Part shown: piece after piece, positions 35,901 to 43,731 of the stretch | Numbering within the stretch: the first letter of the stretch is position 1 | How the letters are laid out: each line of letters starts with the position of its first letter | Origin: Mangrovimonas cancribranchiae | GTDB lineage: Bacteria > Bacteroidota > Bacteroidia > Flavobacteriales > Flavobacteriaceae | DNA length: 64,000 nucleotides | Reading direction: 5' to 3' | NCBI RefSeq assembly: GCF_037126245.1 | Contig: NZ_CP136925.1 | Coordinates: 2,186,001-2,250,000, forward strand | The notes under the pieces: model-generated | Told to the model about the DNA's origin: nothing | Seen by the model: the letters and a program-made list of their open reading frames with translations, nothing else | Database searches by the model: none | Program-made: the position numbers and the translations under genes

Positions 35901-36651
35901 TTTCATCAATATTTTTATTAATGATTGATTGGTCAATATTATCGTTAAGTTCAAAGTCCCAACTCTGAACATTGAGTTTATTTAACTTACTATTATTCAA
36001 AACTCTAACTATTTTTCCAGCAAACAAGCCTAGACCAAGTAAAATAAGTAACAATGCTACATACTGAAAATATATAAACTCCCAGTTTTCAGGAATGATT
36101 TTAAGCACTAAACTTTCCTTGAATAATATAAAATAAGAGATAATCCATAATACAACAGAAAATGATATTCCTCCTATTCTCCACTTACTCAAACTCTTAA
36201 TCCTTCTAAATCTTGAATCAGGAATTTTGTTATGCTTTACGTGATAAAAAAGTTGTTGCAAAATACTTAACTCCAACAATCTTTCTAAATCATCAATCTC
36301 ATCACTTTCCCCATTAGTCTCAACTGGTTTAAAAGCAGCTAATGAAATGTTTAAATAATGATATTTAGGTGGAGGATTTAGTTTTTGAAAAGTTTTTATA
36401 ATACTACTTTTACCTGAACCATAAACTCCTGTTAAAGCAATATTCTTTATTTCTTCATCTTCTAGCGCAACTTTAAGAGCATTATTGTAAACAGAAATGT
36501 CTTCTTCACTCAAAACAGTTGGTGATAAAGAATCATAATCATTTGTTTCTTTCTCAACTTTTTCTTTTAGAAAACTACTCTTTAAAACTTTTTTTAGTTC
36601 TTTAAAAAATGATTTGATATTTTGGAGGTTGATTTTGTAATTTTTTAGCAT
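32941..36651 (-). CDS. YobI/KAP-type membrane P-loop NTPase
   Basis: 1236 residues. VALEDEEIKNIALTGVYGSG then KSS (Walker A, 74-83) and NVIVIEDLDRF (Walker B, about 275) place it in the KAP/YobI group of STAND-like NTPases. Two close hydrophobic segments (about 170-187 and 202-224) interrupt the NTPase domain and anchor it in the membrane, as in the KAP family. The C-terminal 900 residues are helical, with coiled-coil around 430-470 and many Glu, Asn and Lys, and no enzyme motif. Single gene with long free DNA on both sides. Members are common in mobile islands and suspected to guard against phages; that role is inferred here. Confidence 0.7.
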   Translation of the reverse strand: MLKNYKINLQNIKSFFKELKKVLKSSFLKEKVEKETNDYDSLSPTVLSEEDISVYNNALKVALEDEEIKNIALTGVYGSGKSSIIKTFQKLNPPPKYHYLNISLAAFKPVETNGESDEIDDLERLLELSILQQLFYHVKHNKIPDSRFRRIKSLSKWRIGGISFSVVLWIISYFILFKESLVLKIIPENWEFIYFQYVALLLILLGLGLFAGKIVRVLNNSKLNKLNVQSWDFELNDNIDQSIINKNIDEIIYFFEKTPFNVIVIEDLDRFENTEIFSKLREINLLLNSSEQVGKRVVFVYAVRDDLFEDYKHRTKFFDFLIPVIPIINPSNANEKLIEKLNNLDSDKKPDEDFIDEVSFFINDMRLLKNIWNEYLIYKDNLSDSLLQDKLFAMVIYKNLYPKDFSELNNNKGKLFELISKKDGLIKENEKEIENKIEEIRLKIEKVKKEQIKNENELRAVYVNALFELIPKAILVEIDGEILGGNELVKKENFDKLKSTKNIKIITFSNHNLVRSSFTSNRREEMSGKGFNDIEKKVNPNLTFDMRLSSLNKETLDNHSKKIEDLKREKEKIRQLTLSDIIEKSDKKEVFGNYLEDKLIVYLVSEGYINEQYSDYISYFHEISLTKQDYDFLQGVLSGVANDFSFKLKNIEKLLKRLSNKNQLRNFNSNAIFNYSLLDFILTNELAYQVELNLFFKNIIKKSDNGFVDGYVENGKQVSTFIRLLCNKWKGFWNFLEVNSDYTVERKDEYLQLLLNNADAYDIWIQMNESNLKPYVENKIDFFDKIASNVNADKLIKVIEELKLKLKHLTSPTNENEVVFDYVYNESQYELNSNNIKTLLLAKASDVFSEAEIVPSYKNVLNSKLTGLINYVEEKINTYIEDVVFDLDDFDEDERSYLKLLNNSNIDEDSRIELINKSNLYVENLNEVVDLNIKEYLVDEIKIANSWNNVFEYYDSIGVKEEDGVGKGFDEVLVGYLNEEEVVEELSKSKLNDVEDRDSDYIKTISKMLLLTNEISDEAFSKIIKSIPYKYNSLGFENLSSNKVGFMIEDRFLNLTTSNYNLLKLHFPHKHINLIEKFINEFLTTVSEYDFDSEDFIQLIKNNKTNKDDLASLVPLISENLIVGNKDLSALLCEVLSASRKVVLSYKLLNSLFVNGKKNESKIILLNKYFEDLNKGEVKTLVSLLSYPYNKMVVTRKRPKIKLTRDNTKLVENLKSRDLIASYEYIKDSIKVVAKY

Positions 36652-36962
36652 TATGATATAGTTTTACAATCTACTTTACTTATATTTTTTAAATCGGTAG
36701 TTATAAAAACACAAATGAATTCTGATTTTTTAAAAAGTTAACGAGGTTATATATCTTGTTGTTTTTAATTTTTTACAGATTTGACTCAAAATACGTAAAG
36801 TAAGAATAAATTTTACTTTTTATCTACTTATTTAATTTCCTCAAAATTTGTGACAATGTATACTTCCAACTATAAATCTTACAGTTTCCTCTATGCTGAT
36901 AAATATTAATCAAGCTTTTTTAAACACTACTTAATTCATCAATTATCAACCTTAATTCACAC
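36652..36962. other. Intergenic region, AT-rich
   Basis: 311 bases between the NTPase gene and the export operon. No gene, hairpin or repeat that I can support; it must hold the NTPase promoter and the end of the export transcript. Confidence 0.5.
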
Positions 36963-38261
36963 TTAATTTTTTAAAACAGATCGAAGCTGATAAAGGAATC
37001 GTTCTATTAATCTCAAATCTTCCGTAATAATTTCTGCTGAACCTCGCATTTCTTGCTTGAAGTCAATTTCTTTGTTATAGGATGTGACCAATTTTTGGGG
37101 AAGCTCAACATCTATATAATAAAATCCTTCAGAGTCAGCAATAAGCGATATGTTTTTAACCGTTCCGTTAAGTACTCCGAATTCAGTATCTGGATAATTT
37201 TCAAGTTTGATATTGACTTGTTGCCCAACTTTAATCTTTCCAGAGTTTTGAACTGGTGTTTTTAATTTGGCTACGTAAGATTCATTATCACTTGGAATAA
37301 TCGTAAATACCAAATCCCCTTGATTTACCGTTTGATTAACGCTCCAATAGTTTAAAAAAGACACCTTACCTTGTATTTCAGATTGCAATACATAAAGATA
37401 TTCCCAATCCTTAATAGCCTTTTTTAATTGGTTAAAGGATTGTATGACATTTTTAAGCAAGGTCATTTCTTCCTTGACCTGATTGATTTCTGTTCCTTTT
37501 GAAGTTTTGTGAGCATTACTTATGGCTTCACGGATTTGCGATATAGAGGACTCAAAATTTTTAAAATTGCGTTCTGCTTGAGCATATTCCAATTGTTTAC
37601 TTTCAAAATCCTGTGCTGAAATAATCCCTTTTTCAAATAAAGACCTGTTTCGTTCTAAATCTTTTTCTTTAAACTCCAATTCTGTTCTGTTAATTTCCTT
37701 TTGCGATTGTAAACTCCGTAGTCTATTGTTTAATTCGGAAACAGAATAGCTATTGGCTATGGCTTCATTCGTAAAAGGCTGCAACTGTTTGTTCAATTGG
37801 TATTGGATGTAGCTATTTTCAAAGAGTGCATATTGCGATTCAATATCTCCTAAAAACAACATTGGAACACTATCAATAGGGAAGCTAAAGTTTCTTGTAT
37901 TAACCTTAATGGTATCTATTATGGATTTTAATTTAAAAACATCTTGATAATTAGCGGTATTCTCTATAATGGCCAATGGTTGTTTTGTATGTACCAATTC
38001 GTTTTCTGTTACTAGGATAGCATCAAACTTGCCTGTAACTTTTGCATATTCTTTTTGAGGTGGCACTTGTGTTGTTACTGTTGCATCTGAAACAATAATA
38101 TCTGGATATTTTACAAACCAGGAAATAAGCAGCAATAATATTATTAACGAAAGAAACAGCATATTTCCCCAACGAATCATCCAATGTGGTACTTTGGTCA
38201 GGATTTCCTGTACTTCCTCACTTCGTAATTCTATGTTGTCTAAAGTTTTGTTTTCTGGCAT
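36963..38261 (-). CDS. HlyD-type membrane fusion protein of a peptide exporter
   Basis: 432 residues. One membrane segment near the N-terminus (about 32-50), a long coiled-coil hairpin (about 140-270, rich in Asn, Glu, Arg and Leu heptads) between two lipoyl-like halves, and a beta-barrel part with KVGQQVNIKLENYPDTEFG. This is the adaptor that links a peptide ABC exporter to the outer envelope. It follows the peptidase-transporter by 56 bases, and it is the last gene of the cluster. Confidence 0.85.
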   Translation of the reverse strand: MPENKTLDNIELRSEEVQEILTKVPHWMIRWGNMLFLSLIILLLLISWFVKYPDIIVSDATVTTQVPPQKEYAKVTGKFDAILVTENELVHTKQPLAIIENTANYQDVFKLKSIIDTIKVNTRNFSFPIDSVPMLFLGDIESQYALFENSYIQYQLNKQLQPFTNEAIANSYSVSELNNRLRSLQSQKEINRTELEFKEKDLERNRSLFEKGIISAQDFESKQLEYAQAERNFKNFESSISQIREAISNAHKTSKGTEINQVKEEMTLLKNVIQSFNQLKKAIKDWEYLYVLQSEIQGKVSFLNYWSVNQTVNQGDLVFTIIPSDNESYVAKLKTPVQNSGKIKVGQQVNIKLENYPDTEFGVLNGTVKNISLIADSEGFYYIDVELPQKLVTSYNKEIDFKQEMRGSAEIITEDLRLIERFLYQLRSVLKN

Positions 38262-38317
38262 GAGCCCATCTGTCTTTCAAACATCTTCCCAAAGGGAAGA
38301 ATTAATCTATATTAATT

Positions 38318-40510
38318 TTAACTCCCTAACTCTAATTGATTTTTGACCAAATTGTAATAATCTCCCTTATGTTTTATCAACTCATTATGGTTTCCGACTT
38401 CAGTAATTTTTCCATTGTCCAAAACCACAATTTGGTGTGCATTTTTTACTGTACTTAACCTATGGGCAATGACCACAACAGTCTTGTTTTCAAAAAAGGC
38501 ATCGAGTTTTTCCATAATGACTTTTTCATTATTGGCATCCAACGCCGAGGTAGCTTCATCAAAAAACAAAAAGTTTGGGTTTTTATAAACCGCTCTTGCA
38601 ATTAACAAGCGTTGTTTTTGCCCTGTACTTAATCCAACACCTTCCATCCCAATTTTGGTATTGTAAGATAATGGCAAGGTTTCAATAAACTCTTTAATAT
38701 TGGCTACATCTACCGCATGCGCCAATTTTTGCTTATCTACATAATCTTCTCCAACAGCAATATTGTTGGCAATGGTATCATTAAAAATATAACCTTCTTG
38801 CATCACTACGCCACATTCATCCCTCCAAGTTTTTTGAGAAATGCTTTTAAGGTCATAATTGCCCAATTTGATGTTTCCTTCAATAGGGTCATAAAACTTT
38901 AAGAACAGCTTCATTAAAGTTGTTTTACCACTACCACTAACTCCTACAATAGCAGTCACTTTATTGGCTGGTATGCTTACATTTAATTCCTGAAGAACCA
39001 TTTGGTCTGAACCTGTATAACGGAAAGACAAATTAGAAACCATAATATCAGCTTCTTCATCAATATCCTTTACAAAATCAATACCTGTTGGTTCTTCATC
39101 TTCCTTGCTATGGATTTCGGACAAACGATCCAAGGATATTTTGGCATCCTGAACCTCTCGAATAAAATTAATGAGTTGTGAAATAGGTGAGTTTAATTGT
39201 CCAACTATATAGCTTATCGCCAACATCATACCTAGGGTAATATCACCATCAATTACTAATTTTGCAGAAAGAAAGGTTATTAGAATATTCTTCAGTTCAT
39301 TAATAAAACCAGAACCTACACTTTGATATTGTTCCAAAGCTAATCCCTCAATGGAAACTTTAAACAATCGTGTCTGAACAAATTCCCAACCCCAACGTTT
39401 TTGCTTTTCGGCATTGTGTAGTTTTATTTCTTGCATGCCATTAATGAGTTCAATGACCTTACTTTGCTCTTGGCTTACCTGTGCAAAACGTTTATAATCT
39501 AAATCCTTACGCTTTTTAAGAAATACGGTTATCCAAACAAAATACAAGAAGCTTCCCAATACAAAAACACCAAAGATTTGTAGGTTGTAATAGGCCAACA
39601 CAAAACTGAATACAAATAAATTGACCATTGAAAATAAAACATTCAAGGAAGACGTTGTCAATATGCGTTCTATACGTTTATGATCATTTATACGTTGTAA
39701 AATATCCCCTGTCATTCTAGTATCAAAAAACGCAATGGGCAAGTTCATAAGCTTAATAAAAAAGTCTGAAACCAAAGAAATATTGATGCGTGTGCTTAAA
39801 TGCAACAAAATCCAACTACGTATTACCTCGATGGACGCTCTACCTATAAACAACGCTAACTGCGCAAAGAGTATTAAGTATATAAAGTGAACATCTTGGT
39901 TTTTAATACCAACATCTACAACACTTTGGGTTAAAAACGGAAAAATAAGCTGTAATAAACTTGCAGCAATAAGACCAATGACCAATTGCCATAAAAATTG
40001 TTTATACTTAAAAACGTATTTACTTAAGAATGTAAGGCCTAACCCTTCGGTTTCAGTATCAAATTCTGTACTGTAAAGTTTAGGTGTTGGTTCCAATAAT
40101 AATGCAATACCCTCTTGGGTTTGTTCATTGGCATTGTTACCTATCCAATGCTTCAAAAATTCCTCTTTATTATAATTTATTAAACCATGAGCAGGGTCTG
40201 AAATATAATAGTGTTCTTTTTTAACTTTATAGAGAACCGCAAAATGGTTTTTATTCCAATGTATGATACATGGTAAAGAAATATCAGTAATAGTATTCAA
40301 ATCAATCTTTACACCTAAAGATCTAAACCCCACTTTTTCAGCAGCCTCACTTAAGCCCAATAAACTACTTCCTTCTCTTGTTGTTTCACTTAAAAATCTT
40401 ATTTGCTGAATGGAAATAACCTTATTATAGTATTTAGCTATAATTTTCAAACATGTTGGCCCGCAGTCTTTTAAATCTCGCTGTTTGTAAAACGGAAATT
40501 TTTTTTTCAA
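38318..40510 (-). CDS. Peptidase C39-containing ABC exporter
   Basis: 730 residues. Domain order: C39 peptidase (1-130) with Gln10, Cys16 in KDCGPTCLKI, His in HWNKNHFAVLY and the Asp in ISDPAHG; six-helix membrane domain (about 165-450); ATPase with Walker A GVSGSGKTTL, signature LSTGQKQR, Walker B FLFFDEAT and switch His in VVIAHRLST. It cuts leaders after double glycine while exporting the peptide. The double-glycine peptide encoded at 41517 is the clear substrate. It follows the TlpA-type gene by 7 bases. Confidence 0.93.
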   Translation of the reverse strand: MKKKFPFYKQRDLKDCGPTCLKIIAKYYNKVISIQQIRFLSETTREGSSLLGLSEAAEKVGFRSLGVKIDLNTITDISLPCIIHWNKNHFAVLYKVKKEHYYISDPAHGLINYNKEEFLKHWIGNNANEQTQEGIALLLEPTPKLYSTEFDTETEGLGLTFLSKYVFKYKQFLWQLVIGLIAASLLQLIFPFLTQSVVDVGIKNQDVHFIYLILFAQLALFIGRASIEVIRSWILLHLSTRINISLVSDFFIKLMNLPIAFFDTRMTGDILQRINDHKRIERILTTSSLNVLFSMVNLFVFSFVLAYYNLQIFGVFVLGSFLYFVWITVFLKKRKDLDYKRFAQVSQEQSKVIELINGMQEIKLHNAEKQKRWGWEFVQTRLFKVSIEGLALEQYQSVGSGFINELKNILITFLSAKLVIDGDITLGMMLAISYIVGQLNSPISQLINFIREVQDAKISLDRLSEIHSKEDEEPTGIDFVKDIDEEADIMVSNLSFRYTGSDQMVLQELNVSIPANKVTAIVGVSGSGKTTLMKLFLKFYDPIEGNIKLGNYDLKSISQKTWRDECGVVMQEGYIFNDTIANNIAVGEDYVDKQKLAHAVDVANIKEFIETLPLSYNTKIGMEGVGLSTGQKQRLLIARAVYKNPNFLFFDEATSALDANNEKVIMEKLDAFFENKTVVVIAHRLSTVKNAHQIVVLDNGKITEVGNHNELIKHKGDYYNLVKNQLELGS

Positions 40511-40517
40511 TATTCTT

Positions 40518-41357
40518 TTAACTTTTTAAACCTTCAGCAGGAGGAGGAGGAGGAGGTAATTTTTCTTCTTCCTTATTGTTTTTAACTTCTTCAAGATTAC
40601 TCACATCAATAGGTAATTCTTCAATATTATTTACCACTTTTTTTATGGTTCCATTTTTGTCAACCAATATATGAGTTGGGTATGTACTTGTTTTCAGCTG
40701 TTCTTTAATAAACGTTTTTTGTTTCGGGATGACTATATATTCAAATGGTTTTTCAGCCAAAAATGCAGTTAATTTTTCTTTTGTATCAAGTGCTAAACTG
40801 ATAAAAACAGTATCTCTTTTCCCTTCATGATTCTTAACAAGCTGATTGAGTATAGGAAATTCTTCCACACAAGGTTTACAACCGATAAACCAAGTTTTAA
40901 AAAAAATGGTTTTTCCTTTTAAAGATGCCTTGGTGTAGGTCCTTCCATTTATATCGGTAAAAGAAAAATCTGGAAAAGGGGTATTCTCCATCAAAAAATA
41001 ATTAAGTCTGATTTCCGCTAGTCTAGACATATATGATTGAATTGTATCGTTAGTTGTATTGAAAAGTTGATAGTATGTCTTAGAATTTGAGGTGTTTTTT
41101 AATTTTATAGGTATAAACTTACCCGTTGTTAGCATTTTTAAAAAAGTTCCCTCGTCAACAATACTTCCTTTATTGTTTAAGGGTACAAATTCAGAAGAAA
41201 GTACCACCGATTCGTGCTGATAATTATACCATTTAAAAAAGTTAGTATTCAATGTGGTAACATCTATATTAGGAGTACCATATTTCATTTCAGAATTACA
41301 TGAAATAAAAACAATACTAAATAAAAAAAGAAAAAAGATTTTGCATTTTACTTTCAT
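40518..41357 (-). CDS. TlpA-type thiol-disulfide lipoprotein
   Basis: 279 residues. The leader ends in VFISC, a lipobox with Cys20. The thioredoxin domain begins near residue 135 (FPDFSFTDINGRTYTKASL) and holds a GCKPC active site followed by EEFPILNQLVKN. A cis-proline region is seen in TYPTHILVDKNG. The end is a run of prolines. In the periplasm it would reduce or shuffle disulfides, fitting a cysteine-rich exported peptide. It lies about 160 bases after the peptide gene, past a hairpin. Confidence 0.85.
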   Translation of the reverse strand: MKVKCKIFFLFLFSIVFISCNSEMKYGTPNIDVTTLNTNFFKWYNYQHESVVLSSEFVPLNNKGSIVDEGTFLKMLTTGKFIPIKLKNTSNSKTYYQLFNTTNDTIQSYMSRLAEIRLNYFLMENTPFPDFSFTDINGRTYTKASLKGKTIFFKTWFIGCKPCVEEFPILNQLVKNHEGKRDTVFISLALDTKEKLTAFLAEKPFEYIVIPKQKTFIKEQLKTSTYPTHILVDKNGTIKKVVNNIEELPIDVSNLEEVKNNKEEEKLPPPPPPAEGLKS

Positions 41358-41477
41358 GAGAATAAATTTTAATTAAACAATACATTTGTATTTTAAAATG
41401 TTCAACATTTCAATAGATTTTTTAAATTAAAATCATTAAGCATTATCTAGGTGCTAAAGATTCATAACAGTACTTTT

Positions 41478-41507
41478 TAATGAGGTGGTTTTAGAACCAC
41501 CTCATTA
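41478..41507 (-). promoter_or_regulatory. Strong hairpin after the peptide gene
   Basis: AATGAGGTGGTT and AACCACCTCATT form a 12-bp perfect stem with a 4-base loop, 11 bases after the peptide stop. On the coding strand it is followed by A and not T residues, so it more likely stabilises the peptide mRNA or trims transcription than ends it fully. It would allow more peptide than transporter to be made. Confidence 0.6.
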
Positions 41508-41516
41508 ATTACTACA

Positions 41517-41741
41517 TTAGTTGCATGCTTCTTCGAGTCCGCACATTTTAGCAGAAGATCCTGATTCACAGACTGGAACACCCACTTCTGCACAAGTACT
41601 ACAAACGCTTGGATTATTATCATAGCAACACTTGTAGCAATCTCCAATGGAACCACCATCCCTAACTCCACCACTTATAACCTTAAGTTGTGGCTTGTTC
41701 AAGACAGTTATCCCATCCATGTTTAAAACTTCTTTTAACAT
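41517..41741 (-). CDS. Double-glycine leader peptide with eight-cysteine core
   Basis: 74 residues from the ATG at 41741. The first 25 form a leader with LKVISGG at its end, the signal cut by C39 exporters. The 49-residue core holds eight cysteines (GDCYKCC, then VCSTC, VPVC, KMC and EAC) and is glycine- and acid-rich. Two frames cover this DNA; this one has the leader, the start and the fit to the neighbours. With a thiol lipoprotein, a VKOR-DsbA protein and a C39 exporter around it, it is probably a disulfide-knotted bacteriocin or signal peptide. Activity unknown. Confidence 0.82.
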   Translation of the reverse strand: MLKEVLNMDGITVLNKPQLKVISGGVRDGGSIGDCYKCCYDNNPSVCSTCAEVGVPVCESGSSAKMCGLEEACN

Positions 41742-41785
41742 AATTTTAATGTTTAAAGTTAATAAAATAAAAATCGTGTGTTTTA

Positions 41786-41808
41786 AGGACCACACGACAG
41801 GTCCTTCC
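41786..41808 (-). promoter_or_regulatory. Hairpin before the peptide gene
   Basis: AAGGACC and GGTCCTT form a perfect 7-bp stem with an 8-base loop between the VKOR gene stop and the peptide start. No T-run follows. It may mark a processing point or attenuator in the leader of the peptide message. Confidence 0.45.
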
Positions 41809-41828
41809 TTGCAAGAATATTTTTATTT

Positions 41829-43418
41829 TTAGCTTAATATATTGGTTAAGTCATCAATACTATATTGTTCCGGTAACTCATGACCGTCAATATATATTGT
41901 TGGAGTATGGCTTATACCCTGTAGAATACACCAATCACTCATAGCTTTTATCATATGTCTTTGAAGTTTCATCTCTCCGTTTAAAGCATACTGTTTAGCG
42001 AAAAGGGAATAGTCTTTCTTTTTCATACTATACCAATCATTTAGTGATTTATGTATTATATCTTCATCTCCTTTTTCGGCTAATGCTAACAAATGGCTAA
42101 CAGGTGCCGTTTGCGTATAGCTCTCCTGAGGGTGTACAGTAAAAAGTATTTGTAAATCAATCACCCCTTTTTTATACAAATTTTCCAGAATTGGGTGTGC
42201 TTTAGCACACGGCCCACAATAAGGATTGCATACTTTTATTATTTTATACTTTGGATTCTTATTCTTAAGGCAGATTCCCAAGCCTGTTGGTTCATTTTGA
42301 ATTTTTTCAGAATCCTGTAACAAAGCTTTAAAAGTATTTGGGTTGTCCTTAAACCTGTTAAGAGTTCTTTTATATAAAGGAAGCATTTTTCTTTGTTCCA
42401 AAAATGGTTTTAAAAACATGAATGACAACAATGAATAGATGGCAACACCAATAAAAATTAGAAACTGCGACAAAGTTTGATCAATATTCCCGTAAAACCC
42501 GCCCCAATAAGCTACAACAATCTCTAAAAGCATGACCCCCAAAAGCATCAAACAAAAGCGACACCACTTTTTTAAGATTACTGCCTGGGTATAAATAGAA
42601 TAGATTATAACAATCAAGCTCAATATGCTAATATTGCCCAAAAGCAAAAAAGTATTTGTTTTGAAAGAAAACACTTGTAATAAAAATCCCGCTAAAAAAT
42701 ACGAAAAAGCGATTGTGCTTAAAGACAAACTACTACCTAATAATTGCGCTTGTTTGGAGTACAATACGGCCTCGCAGTTTAATTTCTTTCCTCCTTTACA
42801 AAAATGTTGAAGCTTGGGCTTATAAACCGAAATTTCATACCTAACCAATTCGTAGGATATAACTAACCCTAAAATATTTAAGATAAAAAACAATAAAACT
42901 GGTAATGATATTTCACTTATAGCAGTATTCCTAACCAAAATCATTAACAGGCAAACCAAAAGAATTGCCTTCAATACTTGCTCGACCCGTCGTTTTTTTA
43001 ATTTCTCAATGATGTTAGGTTCTTGAGAATTTTCATTTTTCTCAACTAAAAGCGCAATACCAGTCCAACGCTCAATAAATTGTTTTTTTGTAGCTGTTTT
43101 CTTTTTATTAAGATAATTATAATATGTAACATCTTTATCAGTAACTTTTTCTATAGTGTGGAAAAAGAGTATAGCAGGAGCCCGCTCATCTTCTTTAACC
43201 ATTACCTGAACAACACAAGGAAGCGGTAATTTGTCTAGGGAATCATTCTCTACTTTGACGGCAGCACTGTCTATCTTATAATGTGAAAGAGATTCTGAAA
43301 TAGCTAGAAGATTCGGATAATCGGATTGAGAAAGGATTATATCAGTTGCATATACCTTAGTGTACTTAACCTTTAAAAGTTGTAGTATCTTAATAAAAGT
43401 GTGGAGTGCATTATCCAT
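41829..43418 (-). CDS. C39-like / VKOR / thioredoxin fusion, disulfide-forming membrane enzyme
   Basis: 529 residues in three parts. Residues 1-135 resemble a C39 peptidase domain without the catalytic Cys and Gln, so it probably only binds the leader. Residues 150-340 have several membrane segments with the VKOR cysteines GKKLNCEAV and WCRFC. Residues 380-529 are a DsbA/thioredoxin domain with CNPYCGPCAKAHP. Such VKOR-Trx proteins make disulfides by passing electrons to quinone. The dead C39 part suggests that it recognises the double-glycine leader of the next gene. It starts the export operon. Confidence 0.85.
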   Translation of the reverse strand: MDNALHTFIKILQLLKVKYTKVYATDIILSQSDYPNLLAISESLSHYKIDSAAVKVENDSLDKLPLPCVVQVMVKEDERAPAILFFHTIEKVTDKDVTYYNYLNKKKTATKKQFIERWTGIALLVEKNENSQEPNIIEKLKKRRVEQVLKAILLVCLLMILVRNTAISEISLPVLLFFILNILGLVISYELVRYEISVYKPKLQHFCKGGKKLNCEAVLYSKQAQLLGSSLSLSTIAFSYFLAGFLLQVFSFKTNTFLLLGNISILSLIVIIYSIYTQAVILKKWCRFCLMLLGVMLLEIVVAYWGGFYGNIDQTLSQFLIFIGVAIYSLLSFMFLKPFLEQRKMLPLYKRTLNRFKDNPNTFKALLQDSEKIQNEPTGLGICLKNKNPKYKIIKVCNPYCGPCAKAHPILENLYKKGVIDLQILFTVHPQESYTQTAPVSHLLALAEKGDEDIIHKSLNDWYSMKKKDYSLFAKQYALNGEMKLQRHMIKAMSDWCILQGISHTPTIYIDGHELPEQYSIDDLTNILS

Positions 43419-43731
43419 AGTTCAAAAAGTGTACTTTCTTTAATTAACCGTTACAAAGTATAAAATTCGAGGATAGGCCGAATAAGGATACACCTTACCA
43501 TTTGGAAGGTTTTGTTTGGTGAAATCTAAAATTACAACTTGATGATGGAGGTTTTTAGAGAATTGCAGACCTACTTTTTAGACCAATAGCCTACTCATAA
43601 CTATAATAAAGTTCAATCTATTACTCACATTAAAAACTATAACTTTTTCAAAGTTTTAGGGAATTAAGCAGTTCTAAACTGGTAATGTTTAAAAAAAATT
43701 AAATAACTATTTACTTCAAAACTAAATAATT
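43419..43731. other. Intergenic region before the peptide export operon
   Basis: 313 bases with no gene. It must hold the operon promoter, on the minus strand. A TTATACTTTG word about 50 bases before the VKOR ATG is close to, but not exactly, the Bacteroidota -7 box TAnnTTTG, so I do not mark it as a promoter. Confidence 0.4.

Noticed and set aside
41477-41674. Second frame over the peptide gene
   Set aside because: It has no leader or GG motif and lacks a start with support; the other frame fits the exporter context.
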